A stretch of 64,000 nt of DNA, from contig OW203767.1 of NCBI GenBank assembly GCA_934045905.1, positions 29,820,520 through 29,884,519 of the forward strand, read 5' to 3'. Each line of letters starts with the position of its first letter. The stretch's first letter is position 1. The stretch is from Leuctra nigra (Eukaryota; Arthropoda; Insecta; Plecoptera; Leuctridae). Below the pieces are notes generated by a model. It worked only from the letters and a program-made list of their open reading frames with translations, did not search any database and was not told the DNA's origin. The position numbers and the translations under genes are program-made. Shown here in pieces: positions 23,278 through 34,483 of the stretch.

Positions 23278-25743
23278 CAGATTCAGATATCAGGAAACGT
23301 TGCTATCACCGCCACAGCCTAAACGGCTGAACCGATCAACATGAAACTTTTACCACATGTGCACTTTTGGCGTCTGATGATACCTTGCCTCTTGTGATTT
23401 TTTGTGCCGCCATTTTTAAACCGGTAGTGACGTCATATCTCAAAAACGTCTAGGCCGATTAGAACGAAATTAGCGCCATTCGATTTAGATGGTCATCTAT
23501 ATGAAGTATCAATAAAAAAAAATCTTATTTTCTTAACCGGAAGTGACGTCATAAATACGCAATATTTAACTTATTTCAACAAATTATACTTAAAATACAT
23601 ACATAATTAACTAACATAGTAACATAGACAATATAATTTATAAATTCAAGGTTGCAGTGTTCTCGGCCGCCATTCCTGAAACCGGAAGTGACGTCATATA
23701 TCTAAAACGCCTGTACCGATTCCAACTGAACTAGCTCCTGCGTATTCATTCTGCTATTTATTTGAAAAATCAATTGCGAAAAATGAATAAACAAATTAAC
23801 GGTACCGGAAATGGCGGCGGGAACCACTAAATGAAACCGGAAGTGACGTCATATATTACAAAGGGCATGACCGATTTTACGGAAATAAAGGGATTATGAA
23901 TTCAGATGGTCGTTCATGAAGTATCAACTAGATAAAACTAGATTGTTTTCTTATTACCTATACCGGAAATAACGTCATAAATATGCTAAATTACGTCATA
24001 AATATGCTAAATGACGCTAAATTCACCACTTTATACTTTTAAATAGATATTAGTAAACGTACATTGTAAATAATTATAAATTCAAGGTTGCAGTGTTCTC
24101 GGCCGTTATTTTTAAAACCGGAAGTGACGTCATATATCGAAAACGGTTGTACTGATTGCAACCCAATTTAGGAAATGTGTAGGTCTAATAATTATGAATT
24201 AAAGACGACATTATTTTCGGCCGCCATTGTTAAAACCGGAAGTGACGTCATATATCGAAAACGGCTGTACCGATTGCAACCAAATTTTGGAAATATGTAT
24301 GACTAATAATTATGAATTCAAGACGACATTATTTTCAGCTGCCATTTCAAAACCGGAAGTGACGTTATATATCGAAAACGGCTGTACCGATTGCTATCAA
24401 ATTATGTAATTTTTTAGGACTTATAATTATGAATTCAAGACGACATTATTTTCGGCCGCTATTTCAAAACCGGAAGTGACGTCATATAATATCGAACACG
24501 GATGGACCGATTGTAACGAAACCTAAGCTATATTCTTCTTGGATAATCATTTTAATCTTTTACCAAACGCAACTTTTCTTAGTACCTATCCAAATCGGTT
24601 GAGGCGTATTTTTTTAAAGAAATTAGTCCTTGCTCGGACATGTGCTACAAGCTGTATGAATAAACTAACAAAATAAGTGATATCCCAGAAAAAACACTCC
24701 GTGTAAAAAAGGCAGCCAAGTCACTTTACTTTAAAAAAATTCAACACCGAAAAGGAGTGATATCAAAAAAGGAGCCAAGTCAATGACATTTCCAAATATT
24801 TAATCGTATTTTTGAAATAAAAGAATAAACACCGAGAAATACTTTACAAAAGGACTTGGCGCATCGTTTTTTTAAAGACATTTTTCTATTCATAAGCATA
24901 TGCCATTTATATACAACCGTAGGGAAACATCTAGGGAAACATCTTTCAATTACATATTTTACCTACATACCTACTGTAAAATATTTTCTATTTGAATATA
25001 TACGCGATTAAACTTGTTGCCTATGCTTTCTATAAATACACAATAGTTATCTTCGTTATATTGTTTCGTGGTCAACAAAATTAAGTCTCATGCGTTATAC
25101 CTTCGCATCATGTAATACATTTCAAATAATCCACATTTTATAACAATACATTTCACAAAGTACAGTCACATTGTATTTCTATTAAAAAATTTAACTTTAT
25201 ACACTTGACACTTCAAAAATATATAATAGTGTTCCATAGATAGTTAGTAATTATTTGACAACGTTTCATGATTTCCTTCAGTCAAGATCAAATTATGAAA
25301 AGATACCCTTCTAATATCACCATATTAACAGTACTGCAAGAATATGAGCCCACTTCCAATTGTTATTTAATTCTTCCATCCTTATATTACTTATCTATTA
25401 TAGCATCAAATCTTTCTTCTATCGCCATTGACAAAACTATAAAATAGCCATTACTAAAAGTAGCTTGATTCATAGATTCTGGCTCTAATAGAAAGAGGAA
25501 ATTGTACCAACTTATAAAATTCTTTCCACTTTTAGGATAGAATGATGTCTTTAAAAAAACGATGCGCCAAGTCCTTTTGTAAAGTATTTCTCGGTGTTTA
25601 TTCTTTTATTTCAAAAATACGATTAAATATTTGGAAATGTCATTGACTTGGCTCCTTTTTTGATATCACTCCTTTTCGGTGTTGATTTTTTTTAAAGTAA
25701 AGTGACTTGGCTGCCTTTTTTACACGGAGTGTTTTTTTCTGGG
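22936..25743 (+). mobile_element. Composite foldback-tailed element, copy 3 (long form)
   Basis: A^TCTAG hairpin head, a (GAT)n microsatellite at about 23233-23274, and a body with exact or near CCGGAAGTGACGTCA at about 23540, 23681, 23838, 24117, 24235, 24352 and 24468. The 24100-24500 part is a tandem of about 120-bp units. It ends in a type II foldback whose arms are about 24684-24872 and 25556-25743, with a roughly 680-bp loop. The related foldback at 44186-45262 is in the opposite orientation. Confidence 0.75.
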
Positions 25744-26155
25744 ATAATTAAATACGCGCCTTGTAGAAACAAAAGTATTGTGTGTCCAAAGACTAACGTT
25801 CTGTCACAGACACAGACGTTCCCTCCCGCCATTTCCTGGACATGGCTGCATAGTCAATAAAGTGGTGTAATAATATTTTTATTATGTCCAGTGGGCCGCA
25901 GGACTTGTGTTAACCCTCCATCGACCCCCAAACCATTCAAACAACTTTTCCCATGGTACAGCTCAAGGGGGAGGAGCCTAAACTAACGTAAATGTGGAAA
26001 CATACCGCAGCTGAAAACAAATCCTTGGGCCGACTATACTGTCTGCATTAGTAAACCATTCCATAAGGAAGTAAATACATTCTTCTACCATATTTATTGT
26101 GCCAAACTGATTATAAGACAATTAACTCGTTATACTGCATCTTGTTACCACAGAT

Positions 26156-26444
26156 CAGTGGCGGCTATTACAGTGTGCAAGGTGTGGCAATTGCACACCT
26201 GATCATCCAAGAAAATTATTTAAAAGTACTCCCTATTCCAGGAAGTAGGAAGTTAAATATTTTGTCTAATCATTTTGCTCTCCAAAAGACGTAAAAATGC
26301 ATTAATTTCAAACTAAGGATACAAAAAAATCCGGGGTTATGCGCCCCGGCCCCGCATCTGCTGGGGGCTCTCCTCTTAGAGTACTTTCTTCTACGTCCTT
26401 CTATGTAATTGAACACCTGTTGTAAAGCCAAATAGCCGCCACTG
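26156..26444. mobile_element. hAT-type non-autonomous element with 8-bp TSD
   Basis: Terminal inverted repeats CAGTGGCGGCTATT / AATAGCCGCCACTG bound 289 bp, and the perfect duplication CCACAGAT flanks it (26148-26155 and 26445-26452). An 8-bp duplication and CAGTGGCG ends are typical of hAT elements. No transposase. Confidence 0.9.
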
Positions 26445-26499
26445 CCACAGATAATACTTTAAGTGAAAAGAAAATGAGGCCCATAGTTGCCCCCACCAA

Positions 26500-27230
26500 C
26501 CTTGTTTGTAAATTTGACCCAAAAACTATTGAAATCGTTTGTGCTACGACTATGCTGGTTTGTGCAATGAAAATTTTCGTTTGTGCAACAATGGATTTTT
26601 TTTGGTGGGGGGCGGGGGGAGTCCAAATTTTGACACCAATGCCCCCTTATTGGATTTTTGCCCTTTTTTCGATTGAAGTAGTTTGATATACGTTTCTGCT
26701 GGTGTGTGCCATAAAAATTTTCGTTTGTGCAAGTCTCCGTCATGTTCAAAAACAACAATCAAAATTTGGCACTAGACCCCCCTTTTGGAAATTTGCCCCT
26801 AAAACTATTGTATTCATCGTTTGTTTTACGTTTGTGCTGGTTTGTGCAATAACAATACAAAGATTCGTTTGTGCAACACTGGAAAAACCTTTTTTTGTTT
26901 GTGTGGGGGGGGGGGGGGGGGGGGGGGGTCAAAAATTTGACACTCCAGCCCCCTTTTTTTGGATTTTTGTCCATTTTTCGAATGAAATCTTTTGTTCTAC
27001 GCTTGTGCTGGTTTGTGCAATAAACATTTTCGTTTGTGCAAGGCTCCGTTATGTTAAAAACAATAATCAAAATTTGGCACCAGACACCCTTTTTGGGAAT
27101 TTGCCCCTAAATCTATTGCAATCGTTTGTGATACATTTTGGCTGGTTTTTGCAATCAAAATTTTTGTTTTTGCAGGTCTCCTTCATGCTCAAAAGTATAA
27201 TCAAAGTTTGGTGCAAGTCACGCACACTAT
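26500..27230. repeat. Degenerate tandem repeat with alternating units
   Basis: Five blocks carrying forms of TGCTGGTTTGTGCAAT and TTTTCGTTTGTGCAA at about 26545, 26690, 26830, 27000 and 27130. Alternate blocks have a G run (26590-26610, 26906-26928) or a CTCCGTCATGTTCAAAAACA segment, so the higher unit is a dimer of about 300 bp. Frames across it contain homopolymer runs and are not genes. Confidence 0.65.
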
Positions 27231-27819
27231 TAAAATTGTGACTGATTTTTGTGCTGAGACATGCACAACGAAAATAGTGTTTGCACAAACCAGCACAAAC
27301 AGAATTGTTGATCTGTTCATTACAACTCTTTAAAGAAGAATTAATACTGTATTTATATTATTCAACCCAAATTTATATAGTGCTACTTTATGTTGGTCCT
27401 TTCGTCCAATGACTAACGTCCGGAGACTAACGGACTTTTATTTAGATCATTAAGCGTACTCTTTTTAAATTTGACTATATTTAAGTTATGAATGTTGCTT
27501 TTGATTCATTATTATGCATGTAAACTATATTTAAAATATGAATCATGAAAGTTTCATACTTTTACAAAAATCCTAACTTCATTTTTTAACGAAAAATCTT
27601 CCAATTTTGTGAGTCCAAAGACTAAACGTTTTTTAAAACAAATAAAAAAATGTGTTTACAATAATGTAAAAATGTCATATTATGGAATTAGTATATAGAT
27701 ACATCCCCAAATAGATTCCAGTAGTAGGATTTGTGCTATGAGTTATATTACAGTCGTACCTCACACCCAAAGTAGAAATTTGTGCTACGAACTTCCAAAG
27801 ACTAACGGTGGACAGGCCC

Positions 27820-28347
27820 ATATTCTTTCGACATACCCCACAGAACAGCGCAAGTTTCAGAGATCCAGCCTGCAGAGTCTCGCCGAAGCATGTCGTCGGT
27901 GTATCTACAGTCCACATTCCTGCGTGTGACTGAATCCTGTCACCTCCGAGATCGAACTTAACCTAAACTGTACAACAGTATCCCAATGATAGATTGATTA
28001 GATTAGTGTTGTTAGATTATTAGATTAGATTAGACTCGTGGTTTACTAAGATTGAGAAAACACTCTGACTAATTCGCGTTCAGAAGCGAACCTTTGAATT
28101 GCATGCAAATTAATATTCGTATGAAAGTTGCTGCTCCATAACAGACCATGAAAGAAGCTAGAAATTAAATGCGTCAAACAGCAGTGATTTTTTTAAGATT
28201 TAATTTTAAATACATTTGACAAAACAAGCATAAAATTTCAGTAAAATTTCATTTACTCATGAAGTGTTGTCTAATCACCCCATAATGATGGTCCAGTAAC
28301 CAATCAAAATTTATTGATCGGTCAGACGGTCCAGGCTTAAGAGTCTA
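27820..28347. other. No recognised feature
   Basis: Includes a short ATTAGATT-type simple repeat near 28000-28035. No gene was recognised. Confidence 0.35.
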
Positions 28348-28820
28348 CGATACTTGATGAAATCCATGTCTTATGAAGCACAAAAAGGCGGCCCCTACTT
28401 TTTTCTAAGCGGCTTTACCGATTGTCTTCAAATTTTCACAGGTTATAGATAAAGAGTAGATCTGTGTCTCTAGTGGCCCCAAAGTTTAATTTTTTGTTTA
28501 GTTATTTCGGGGCAGAGGTGCCAAAAAGACTCAAATATTGCCCATGTTAGCACTTCCTCAAAACGAGAAAAAACATTTTTTATTATTTTTTTCGATCACT
28601 AGAGACACAGATTTACTCTTTATCTATATGCTGTTAAATTTTGAAAACAATCGGTCCAGCCGTTAAGAAAAAGTAGGGGCCGCCTTTTTATGGTTTTTTG
28701 TAGTTTTCAATATTTGATTTAAAATAACTTACTTCACAGCAGCATATGCAACATGCAACACACGATTAAATGTCACAAATGTCACGTACAACCCAGAGCT
28801 AATGCATTTTCATGCATTTC
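28348..28820. mobile_element. Dispersed foldback repeat, copy 2
   Basis: Collinear with 1241-1700: the same AAAAAGGCGGCC left arm, the AGATAAAGAGTA block, and the GGGGCCGCCTTTTTATGG right arm, then ATGCATTTCTAGGATTTTTT. It contains a small extra CATGCAACACACG segment relative to copy 1. Confidence 0.6.
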
Positions 28821-28829
28821 TAGGATTTT

Positions 28830-29095
28830 TTTTACATCGAAATCGAAATTTTCTGCGAGTCCTGTCGACTCTTAAATTTGCAATCAAGCACAGGATCTTG
28901 TCCAAAAACTATACAAGTAACCGCTGCTACGAGTACGACATTAGTGTGTGTGCAAAATGTCAGCTCGATCGGTTGACAGTGCGACCTGGGCATTATGCCT
29001 ACAAAAACAAGACAGACAGACAGTCAGACAAAAACACACGAAGAAAATGCTAAGAAGATTGCCGTACCTATAGTACGCTCGCTATACACTGGCTC
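28830..29095 (-). mobile_element. Degenerate Helitron-like family fragment
   Basis: Shares the order GTGTGTGCAAAATGTCAG, GACCTGGGCATTATGCC, a CAGACAGACAG tract and a terminal block near GTACGCTCGC with the minus-oriented copy at 42752-43718. Strongly diverged. Confidence 0.4.
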
Positions 29096-29106
29096 ACAGC
29101 TATGCT

Positions 29107-29298
29107 GGCTTTCCATGCTCCGTCATCTTCCGTCAACGTCCGTCACCGTCCGACGAAAACGACCACGTGACTCGTCTCGACCAATCCCTCGCCGTCCCAG
29201 ACTTTTGGGGATGGCTCTGATTGGTCGAGACGGGTCACGTGGTCGTTTTCGTCGGACGGTGACGGACGTTGACGGAAGATGACGGAGCATGGAAAGCC
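29107..29298. mobile_element. Palindromic MITE-like element
   Basis: GGCTTTCCATGCTCCGTCAT at the left end is perfectly inverted at the right end, and the match continues through GACGAAAACGACCACGTGAC; arms are about 85 bp. Non-coding, strong hairpin. Confidence 0.75.
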
Positions 29299-29691
29299 AT
29301 CTTTATTCGGCTTCAATATTCGTGAAAATGTCAAATATCAGTAGGTAGTACATATTAATATTCCATATTTTAAATGACTTCATTTCATACGTCATCGTGA
29401 GAAATATTTTTCTTTATTGCCCATTTAAAAAGTAGTAATTTTAAATCAAAATGTTTGAACAATACAAACAATACAATACCTATAGGTATACTATCAGTGC
29501 ATCTGCGATAGAGATGTAAATAATGTAATGTTTATTGACATCACTTTCGAGAATCGGTTAAATATGAATACTACTTTCTTACTATATACTTTCTATTATG
29601 TATTTACTTCCACTTTGTATCACTCTAAATTATTTACTACTTATTGACATTTCACTCTTCACCCGGTCGCACGTACGATATTCAAATGTAG

Positions 29692-29813
29692 AGCAACAGT
29701 TGTCCTTTTGGTCTGCAATAGATGCCGCTACGTTACAGAAATGTCGCAAAGAACTGCTGATAATAGTGAGCCAAACATCTTCAAATCCACTTTCAAGGTC
29801 ATGGATGATGTTG
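29692..29813 (+). pseudogene. Lone odorant-receptor-like exon
   Basis: Bounded by ATGTAG and donor GTAAGT; 122 bp, encoding QQLSFWSAIDAATLQKCRKE, LLIIVSQTSS and NPLSRSWMML. The pattern (Trp, basic Lys-Arg stretch, hydrophobic LLII, polar residues, NPL) resembles the penultimate C-terminal segment of insect odorant receptors, aligning loosely with the exon at 33145-33300 (CEWFDATESFKRSMRIMM then NQPF). It would be the remnant of a neighbouring tandem receptor copy. A 105-codon frame on the opposite strand is the alternative reading. Confidence 0.35.
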
Positions 29814-30355
29814 GTAAGTGACCCTGATGGAGGTTTCTTTGCTAAACCTATCAATACACCATTTAGAAATGATTTCGGGGGCTCGAGGAAATACGACTGC
29901 AGGCACATGAAATTAAACCAAGTATAAAAGCCAAGTAAAGTCGCCAAAATTTAGACTATAATAAATATTTATTTTATGTACGGTTAGATTTGAAAAACAA
30001 TGCTTTTTCATACTAGGTATTTAGGAAAAAGAATTATAAAACCATACCAACAATTTTAATGCTTTTTGAGATGGTAAAAACAAATAAGATCCACAAGTAA
30101 TATTTTCAATTCATATCGCCATGATTCTAGCGCCAGATGGCCATGATTCTAATCTAATAGCATAGAGATAAGAAGGGTTTCTAATAGTGGGGTGATCGTC
30201 CACGCCAGCCAAGTCGTACGGTGCAAACACCTTTAAAATCTATTTACTTACTGTATCACAAAGGTTGGGGTTAAACTCTTACAAGCCATATTTCTCCAGT
30301 GCCTTGGATCGCACGAGCTATAACATTGTTCATTCGTCACGGAATTGTATTTCAG

Positions 30356-30791
30356 GAATGCAACCCTATTCCTGTGAAGTGAAGAAGAGTTTGACAAACT
30401 GGCTGAGGTACTATCTGCCGCGCATGGTCGTGGCAGAGCTATGCTGCGAAGCTGTCTACAGATACTCATTCTTCTACTACAACTGGAACCAACTGTCAGT
30501 AAGGCAGTTGCCGAAACTAATATTTATATTAATTGTCATCAAATGCTTCTCTTCATATCTCGCTAATTTCTACTACTACCCGATGCACTTGAGAGACTTG
30601 TATTGGTCTGTGGAGAACATGAACATTGACTACGGATCAAAGAAACGACGCCACCGATTGATTCTGGAGGATGTTAAGAGGAAGATTGATGTCGTCATGA
30701 AATACGTCCCTCCAATTGTGTACACGGGAATGTTTGTACTTGGTCCAGCTGAGTTTATGACACTGCGATTCGATGATGCGTTGTCTCATGG
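30356..30791 (+). CDS. Odorant receptor (7tm_6), exon 1 of 6; gene 30358-34483
   Basis: First exon of a complete-looking receptor of about 405 residues: exons 30356-30791, 31745-32104, 32795-32894, 32975-33079, 33145-33300, 34421-34483, all with agreeing phases. Insect odorant receptors are inverted seven-helix ligand-gated cation channel subunits acting with the Orco co-receptor in sensory neuron dendrites. This exon runs from Met at 30358 through helices 1-3 (around residues 18-45, 52-77 with PKLIFILIVIKCFSSY, and 115-135 with VPPIVYTGMFVLGPAEFM). The donor is GTAAGT. The start Met follows TTTCAG, so a 5' untranslated or short N-terminal exon may precede it; a reading frame also continues upstream from 30265. 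Confidence 0.8.
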
Positions 30792-31321
30792 GTAAGTTTG
30801 TCATCTTTATTAATTCTTTTAGATATCGTGTCGGAGGTATATAATTTTATCAGACCAAAATTGGGCCACGTCGATCGCCTTCGAGTCGGCCATCATTAAA
30901 TTGCCCTGCGTGCAGGTTGTCGGACAAAGTGTCTGTTCACTTCTACAGTCGCACTCTATGGGTCCGCTTTAGGAGCCCCAATTCTTCATGGTTGTCCTCA
31001 CCTTGTATCCAATACACCAGCCGTTCGGTTTATTTCCCATTTTACACGCGTTGTCTTTGCTCTTCCTTTTCCACATTCCTTATCGCATTCCATCGGGTTT
31101 GAACTTTTTATTTGAATATTACGCAAGACTGTCAAAGAGAATTTAAAGAGGCTAAAGAGACTTTTTTAGCATGCCATATGTTCTCATTATTGTTTGCTTG
31201 ATTTTAATCACAATGTAATGAAATACATTATGTCCGTTATGTACTACATTTGAATTTAGTTATAAATTCTATATTTTTGTATATTCAATTTCTTCCCCTT
31301 ATTTAGTTCGGATAGTTAAAT

Positions 31322-31556
31322 GAATAAAACTCTTAAGACTTTTCACGAACTATTCTTTATTTAAATCAATATTTCGTCCACCCGTCTGTGGACTTCCTCA
31401 GGAAACTTAACAAGTAAACAGCCTAATTACTTTTAGATTAGCCTAAAAGTAATTAGGCTGTTTACTTGTTAAGTTTCCTGAGGAAGTCCACAGACGGGTG
31501 GACGAAATATTGATTTAAATAAAGAATAGTTCGTGAAAAGTCTTAAGAGTTTTATT
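31322..31556. mobile_element. Perfect 113-bp-arm palindrome of Penelope-like tails with hammerhead motifs
   Basis: Two head-to-head copies of one tail, with perfect arms and a 7-bp centre. Each copy has CTGAGGA, then stem GTCCAC / GTGGAC, then GAAA: on plus at 31478-31507 and on minus at 31372-31401. CUGANGA-stem II-GAAA is the hammerhead ribozyme core, known from Penelope-like retroelements. It lies in intron 1 of the odorant receptor. Confidence 0.65.
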
Positions 31557-31744
31557 AATTCTATATTTTTGTGTAAATATTAGCCGGTTTTTCAATGCCG
31601 TGCTACAACCTGCAGTTATCAATGTAATTGGTTGTTGCCATGGCAATATAATCAAATGATGAACTGTTTACAATTTAGCATATTATTGAAAAACTGACCC
31701 TAGTAGCTAATTAACTAACAAGCGAACGATTGCGATTGTTCCAG

Positions 31745-32104
31745 GGTTTATTTTGTCCACGACTTCAAATCTTCTCCGGCTCGTGAAATAAGCTTGTTTA
31801 TCTGCGCTGTAATTTGGGGAACATCATTTTCCTTGTTTGTCACTTACAACTTGGCATGGGCTTCACTGCTCATAAATATAAAACTGCAGTTCGAATTTCT
31901 TCGGAACAATTTGCTGCACATTCACAAAGACAGTCGCAAGCATATCAAGACGGCCAAGCGTCGCTCCGAAGCTGCATCAAGAGATTGTACTTCTGTCAAG
32001 CTGGGAGTGAGACAAGTTGATGGTTCAGAGTTAAAAGATGAGATCAACTTGGAGCTGCAGACGCGTCTTGTTGAGTGTATAAAACACCACCAGGCACTAC
32101 TCAG
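31745..32104 (+). CDS. Odorant receptor exon 2
   Basis: Begins after GTTCCAG; the first base completes Gly. It contains VYFVHDFKSSPAREI, helix 4 (LFICAVIWGTSFSLFVTY), and the long intracellular loop ending LQTRLVECIKHHQALL, a hallmark segment before helix 5 in this family (CIKHHQ). The donor is GTGATC, a weaker site than the others. Confidence 0.8.
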
Positions 32105-32794
32105 GTGATCATCCAATGTGTGAGGTCTAGAGGGGTAACGATCCATAAACTTTCCCGGAGGAATAAATCTATTCTATTCTGGGTTTAGATAGAATCTATT
32201 CTTTTTTTGCCAATCGAAATTGGATAATTTGAGATGAATTTGAAGCAAATCTTCGGAACAGAGAACACAACTTCGTAATATTCAATCACATCTTGAACAA
32301 ATATTTTAAAAAATCGTATGATAATTGTCGTTTATTAGGGCGATTATGAAAAACATAAAACTAACCTATCTTTAAACCATGAAAGTGAGACACAAAAACA
32401 AGGTTTGAATGTGGACAATTGTAATTGAACATTTGAGTAGCCCAACTATAAATGTATAGTGTAAAACCCACTCTACTGTTTTCCTTAAGACTGAACCACG
32501 TGTTGAATAATTTGTACACTAAAAATTTAATTGCATTAGTTTTTTGTTAGTAGGGTGCATCTATCTCTGGTTTTATTTGAGATGATAATAATTGTAGTTG
32601 ATGTATTAAAAAAAATGTGCTCATAAAATGAAAGATTTGAATAATGGGTAATGTTAACCCCTTTAGTGTACAATCTGTTAAATGAGTTGACTCTAGTTGA
32701 AAAAAACTTAATTTCAGAAACCGTAAGTTAGTCGGTGAGCTCTTTTCCTCGTTCCAGCTTGTTAATGTGAACTAACAGTTTTTGTCATTTTCAG

Positions 32795-32894
32795 GATTTT
32801 GAGAGATTTTCAAAACTTAAATTCATTCAATTTTAACTTCGGCATTATTTTATTTATCTCTGCTGTATCTCTGGGGGTTTCCTACATCACAGCT
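32795..32894 (+). CDS. Odorant receptor exon 3
   Basis: Completes the Arg split codon, then ILRDFQNLNSFNFNFGIILF and ISAVSLGVSYITA, which is helix 5. Acceptor TTTTCAG; donor GTAAAT is non-optimal but keeps phase 0 into exon 4. Confidence 0.7.
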
Positions 32895-32974
32895 GTAAAT
32901 ATTAAATTATTATCATAAAATAGTTTAATAATGTACCTATTCAATATTCATGTGATGAATTCTACTTGTTTAAG

Positions 32975-33079
32975 GCGTCTTCTTTTGATGCTGTTACGTC
33001 AACAGTGTTAACTCTTCTTTGTCTTGGAGCTTCCGCTTTTGGATCATACTGCTACTTTTTCCATGAATTGACACTGCAG
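32975..33079 (+). CDS. Odorant receptor exon 4
   Basis: 35 codons after acceptor TTTAAG: ASSFDAVTSTVLTLLCLGAS then AFGSYCYFFHELTLQ. This is helix 6 and the Tyr-Cys region that precedes the C-terminal domain of insect odorant receptors. Donor GTAAGC, phase 0. Confidence 0.75.
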
Positions 33080-33144
33080 GTAAGCATGTTGAAAGTTCTC
33101 CACAAGTTGGGCGCCATTTTGCTACGTCACTATTCGTGTTTCAG

Positions 33145-33300
33145 TGCGCACTCGTCAGAGAGGCTGTCTACGCATGCGAATGGTTTGATGCAACGGAGAG
33201 CTTCAAGCGCTCAATGAGGATCATGATGTCGATGGCCAACCAACCTTTTGTCATGAAGGCGGAAGATTGCGTTGCATATAATTTGGAAACGTTCCGTGCG
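33145..33300 (+). CDS. Odorant receptor exon 5
   Basis: 52 codons after GTGTTTCAG: CALVREAVYACEWFDATESF, KRSMRIMMSMANQPF, then VAYNLETFRA. The Tyr-x3-Trp, NQPF and ETF motifs are the conserved C-terminal signature of 7tm_6 receptors. Donor GTGAGT. Confidence 0.85.
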
Positions 33301-33330
33301 GTGAGTGTGAAATGTGTTTAGAACGAGTGT

Positions 33331-34188
33331 AGCGAGCGTCACCACTGTACTCTTATGGCACTTTTTCTGGGTGTGTGTACCCTTTTTTTGCCAGCAGTGC
33401 CCAGGTCAAACCGTTCCAACAATCGATCTGAAATTTTGCACAGATACTAATATAATCTAGTGGTCGTTGGGTTCGTTTTTAACACGGATCCTGAGATTTT
33501 TGACATTTAAATTGGAACCGTTTGACCTTACTTGCATTATTGTCATTTGGAGCAACATTGAAGGTTGTTTGCCAATTATCAGACTACTCTGACGCTATCT
33601 TCAAAAATTATTGCCATTTTAAGGACTTTTGCTAATCTTGAGATAATTGCATATTAATAAAATCTCACACAACTCTTGGACATAGCAATGGTATGAATTA
33701 AAAATACATTAAACAACACAATATTTCGGAGACCCTTCTGTCTCCTTCAGAAGGAGACAGAAGGGTCTCCGAAATATTGTGTTGTTTAATGTATTTTTAT
33801 TTCATACCATTGTTATGTCCAAGAGTTGTGTGAGGTTTTATTAACATTTGACTTGGTATATAATTCTTCCCTTTTATTATAATTGCATACATAATTCATC
33901 ACACAATATTTCGGAGACCTTTCTGTCTCCTTCATCAGGTGCACCTGATGAAGGAGAAGGGTCTCCGAAATATTGTGTTGTTTTTAATGTATTTTTAATT
34001 CATAACATTGTTATGTCCAAGAGTTGTGTGAGGTTTTATTAACATTTTACTTGGTATATAATTCTTCCTTTTTATTATAATTGCGTACATAATTGCACTG
34101 CTTACTTGACGCTTCATTTCCAAGGCCTGTAGAGCAGAAACATGCAATTCCTGGCTCGCTCATTAACGCGGTATACAGATCGTTTTCC
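33331..34188 (+). mobile_element. Helitron-like non-autonomous element, copy in receptor intron 5
   Basis: Starts with the family head (GTGTAGCGAGCGTCACCAC and CTCTTATGGCACTTT) and ends with a terminal hairpin and CGTTTTCCTAG followed by T. The family head and tail also bound 42752-43718 and 62637-63533. The interior here was invaded by the Penelope-like palindromes at 33664-34090. Confidence 0.6.
33664..34090. mobile_element. Two Penelope-like palindromic fragments with hammerhead motifs
   Basis: Inverted tails meet at 33745-33760 and again at 33935-33955. Around the second centre both strands show CTGATGA, a GGAG...CTCC stem and GAAA: plus 33951-33976, and minus 33908-33940. At the first centre the conserved bases after CTGA are deleted. 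The shared tail runs AATATTGTGTTGTTTAATGT to TCCAAGAGTTGTGTGAGGTT. Confidence 0.6.
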
Positions 34189-34299
34189 TAGTTGTATTAT
34201 TTCACTGTAATTTTACGTGTATACGAATTTTGATAAACAACATTTTTGAAAGTGCCTGTATATAGTAATATAGTATAGTAATAGTGATTCTTATAAATC

Positions 34300-34333
34300 A
34301 AACCTACCCCCCCCCCCCCCCCCAAAAAAAAAA
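34300..34333 (+). repeat. Poly-C / poly-A tract
   Basis: About 18 C bases followed by 9 A bases, 90 bp upstream of the last odorant receptor exon. Confidence 0.9.
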
Positions 34334-34420
34334 CTGTGAAAGCAACACCTAAAAATGTATGCATATATCAACACTTTTCAGTACTCAAGTTCAAGTCAAC
34401 TTTCTCTTGGTTTCTTACAG

Positions 34421-34483
34421 GTGCTGAAATCAATCCACGGTTACTACGCGGTGATCAGCAAGTTGATGAAAACACGAGGATAA
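34421..34483 (+). CDS. Odorant receptor exon 6 (last)
   Basis: After TTTCTTACAG it reads VLKSIHGYYAVISKLMKTRG and stops with TAA. The VLKxxxxYYxxxxxL end matches helix 7 of the family. Confidence 0.85.
   Translation: MLKSIHGYYAVISKLMKTRG

Larger units (their letters stand above)
22492..27819. mobile_element. Candidate DNA transposon with 13-bp terminal inverted repeats
   Basis: GGGCCTGTCCACC at 22492-22504 is perfectly inverted as GGTGGACAGGCCC at 27807-27819, and both ends are bordered by ATAT, a possible target duplication. The subterminal motif CCAAAGACTAACG occurs near 22854, 25786, 27794 and, with changes, near 27413, 27427 and 27603. Repeated subterminal motifs are typical of transposase binding sites in hAT or CACTA-type elements. 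The interior is largely later insertions, and no transposase frame is visible. Confidence 0.5.

Noticed and set aside
26702..27241. 179-codon plus-strand frame with poly-Gly
   Set aside because: Runs through a G homopolymer and degenerate tandem units; no conserved domain.
33720..33765. Hammerhead ribozyme at the first palindrome centre
   Set aside because: CTGA is followed directly by AGGAGAC, so the required NGA of the core is missing.
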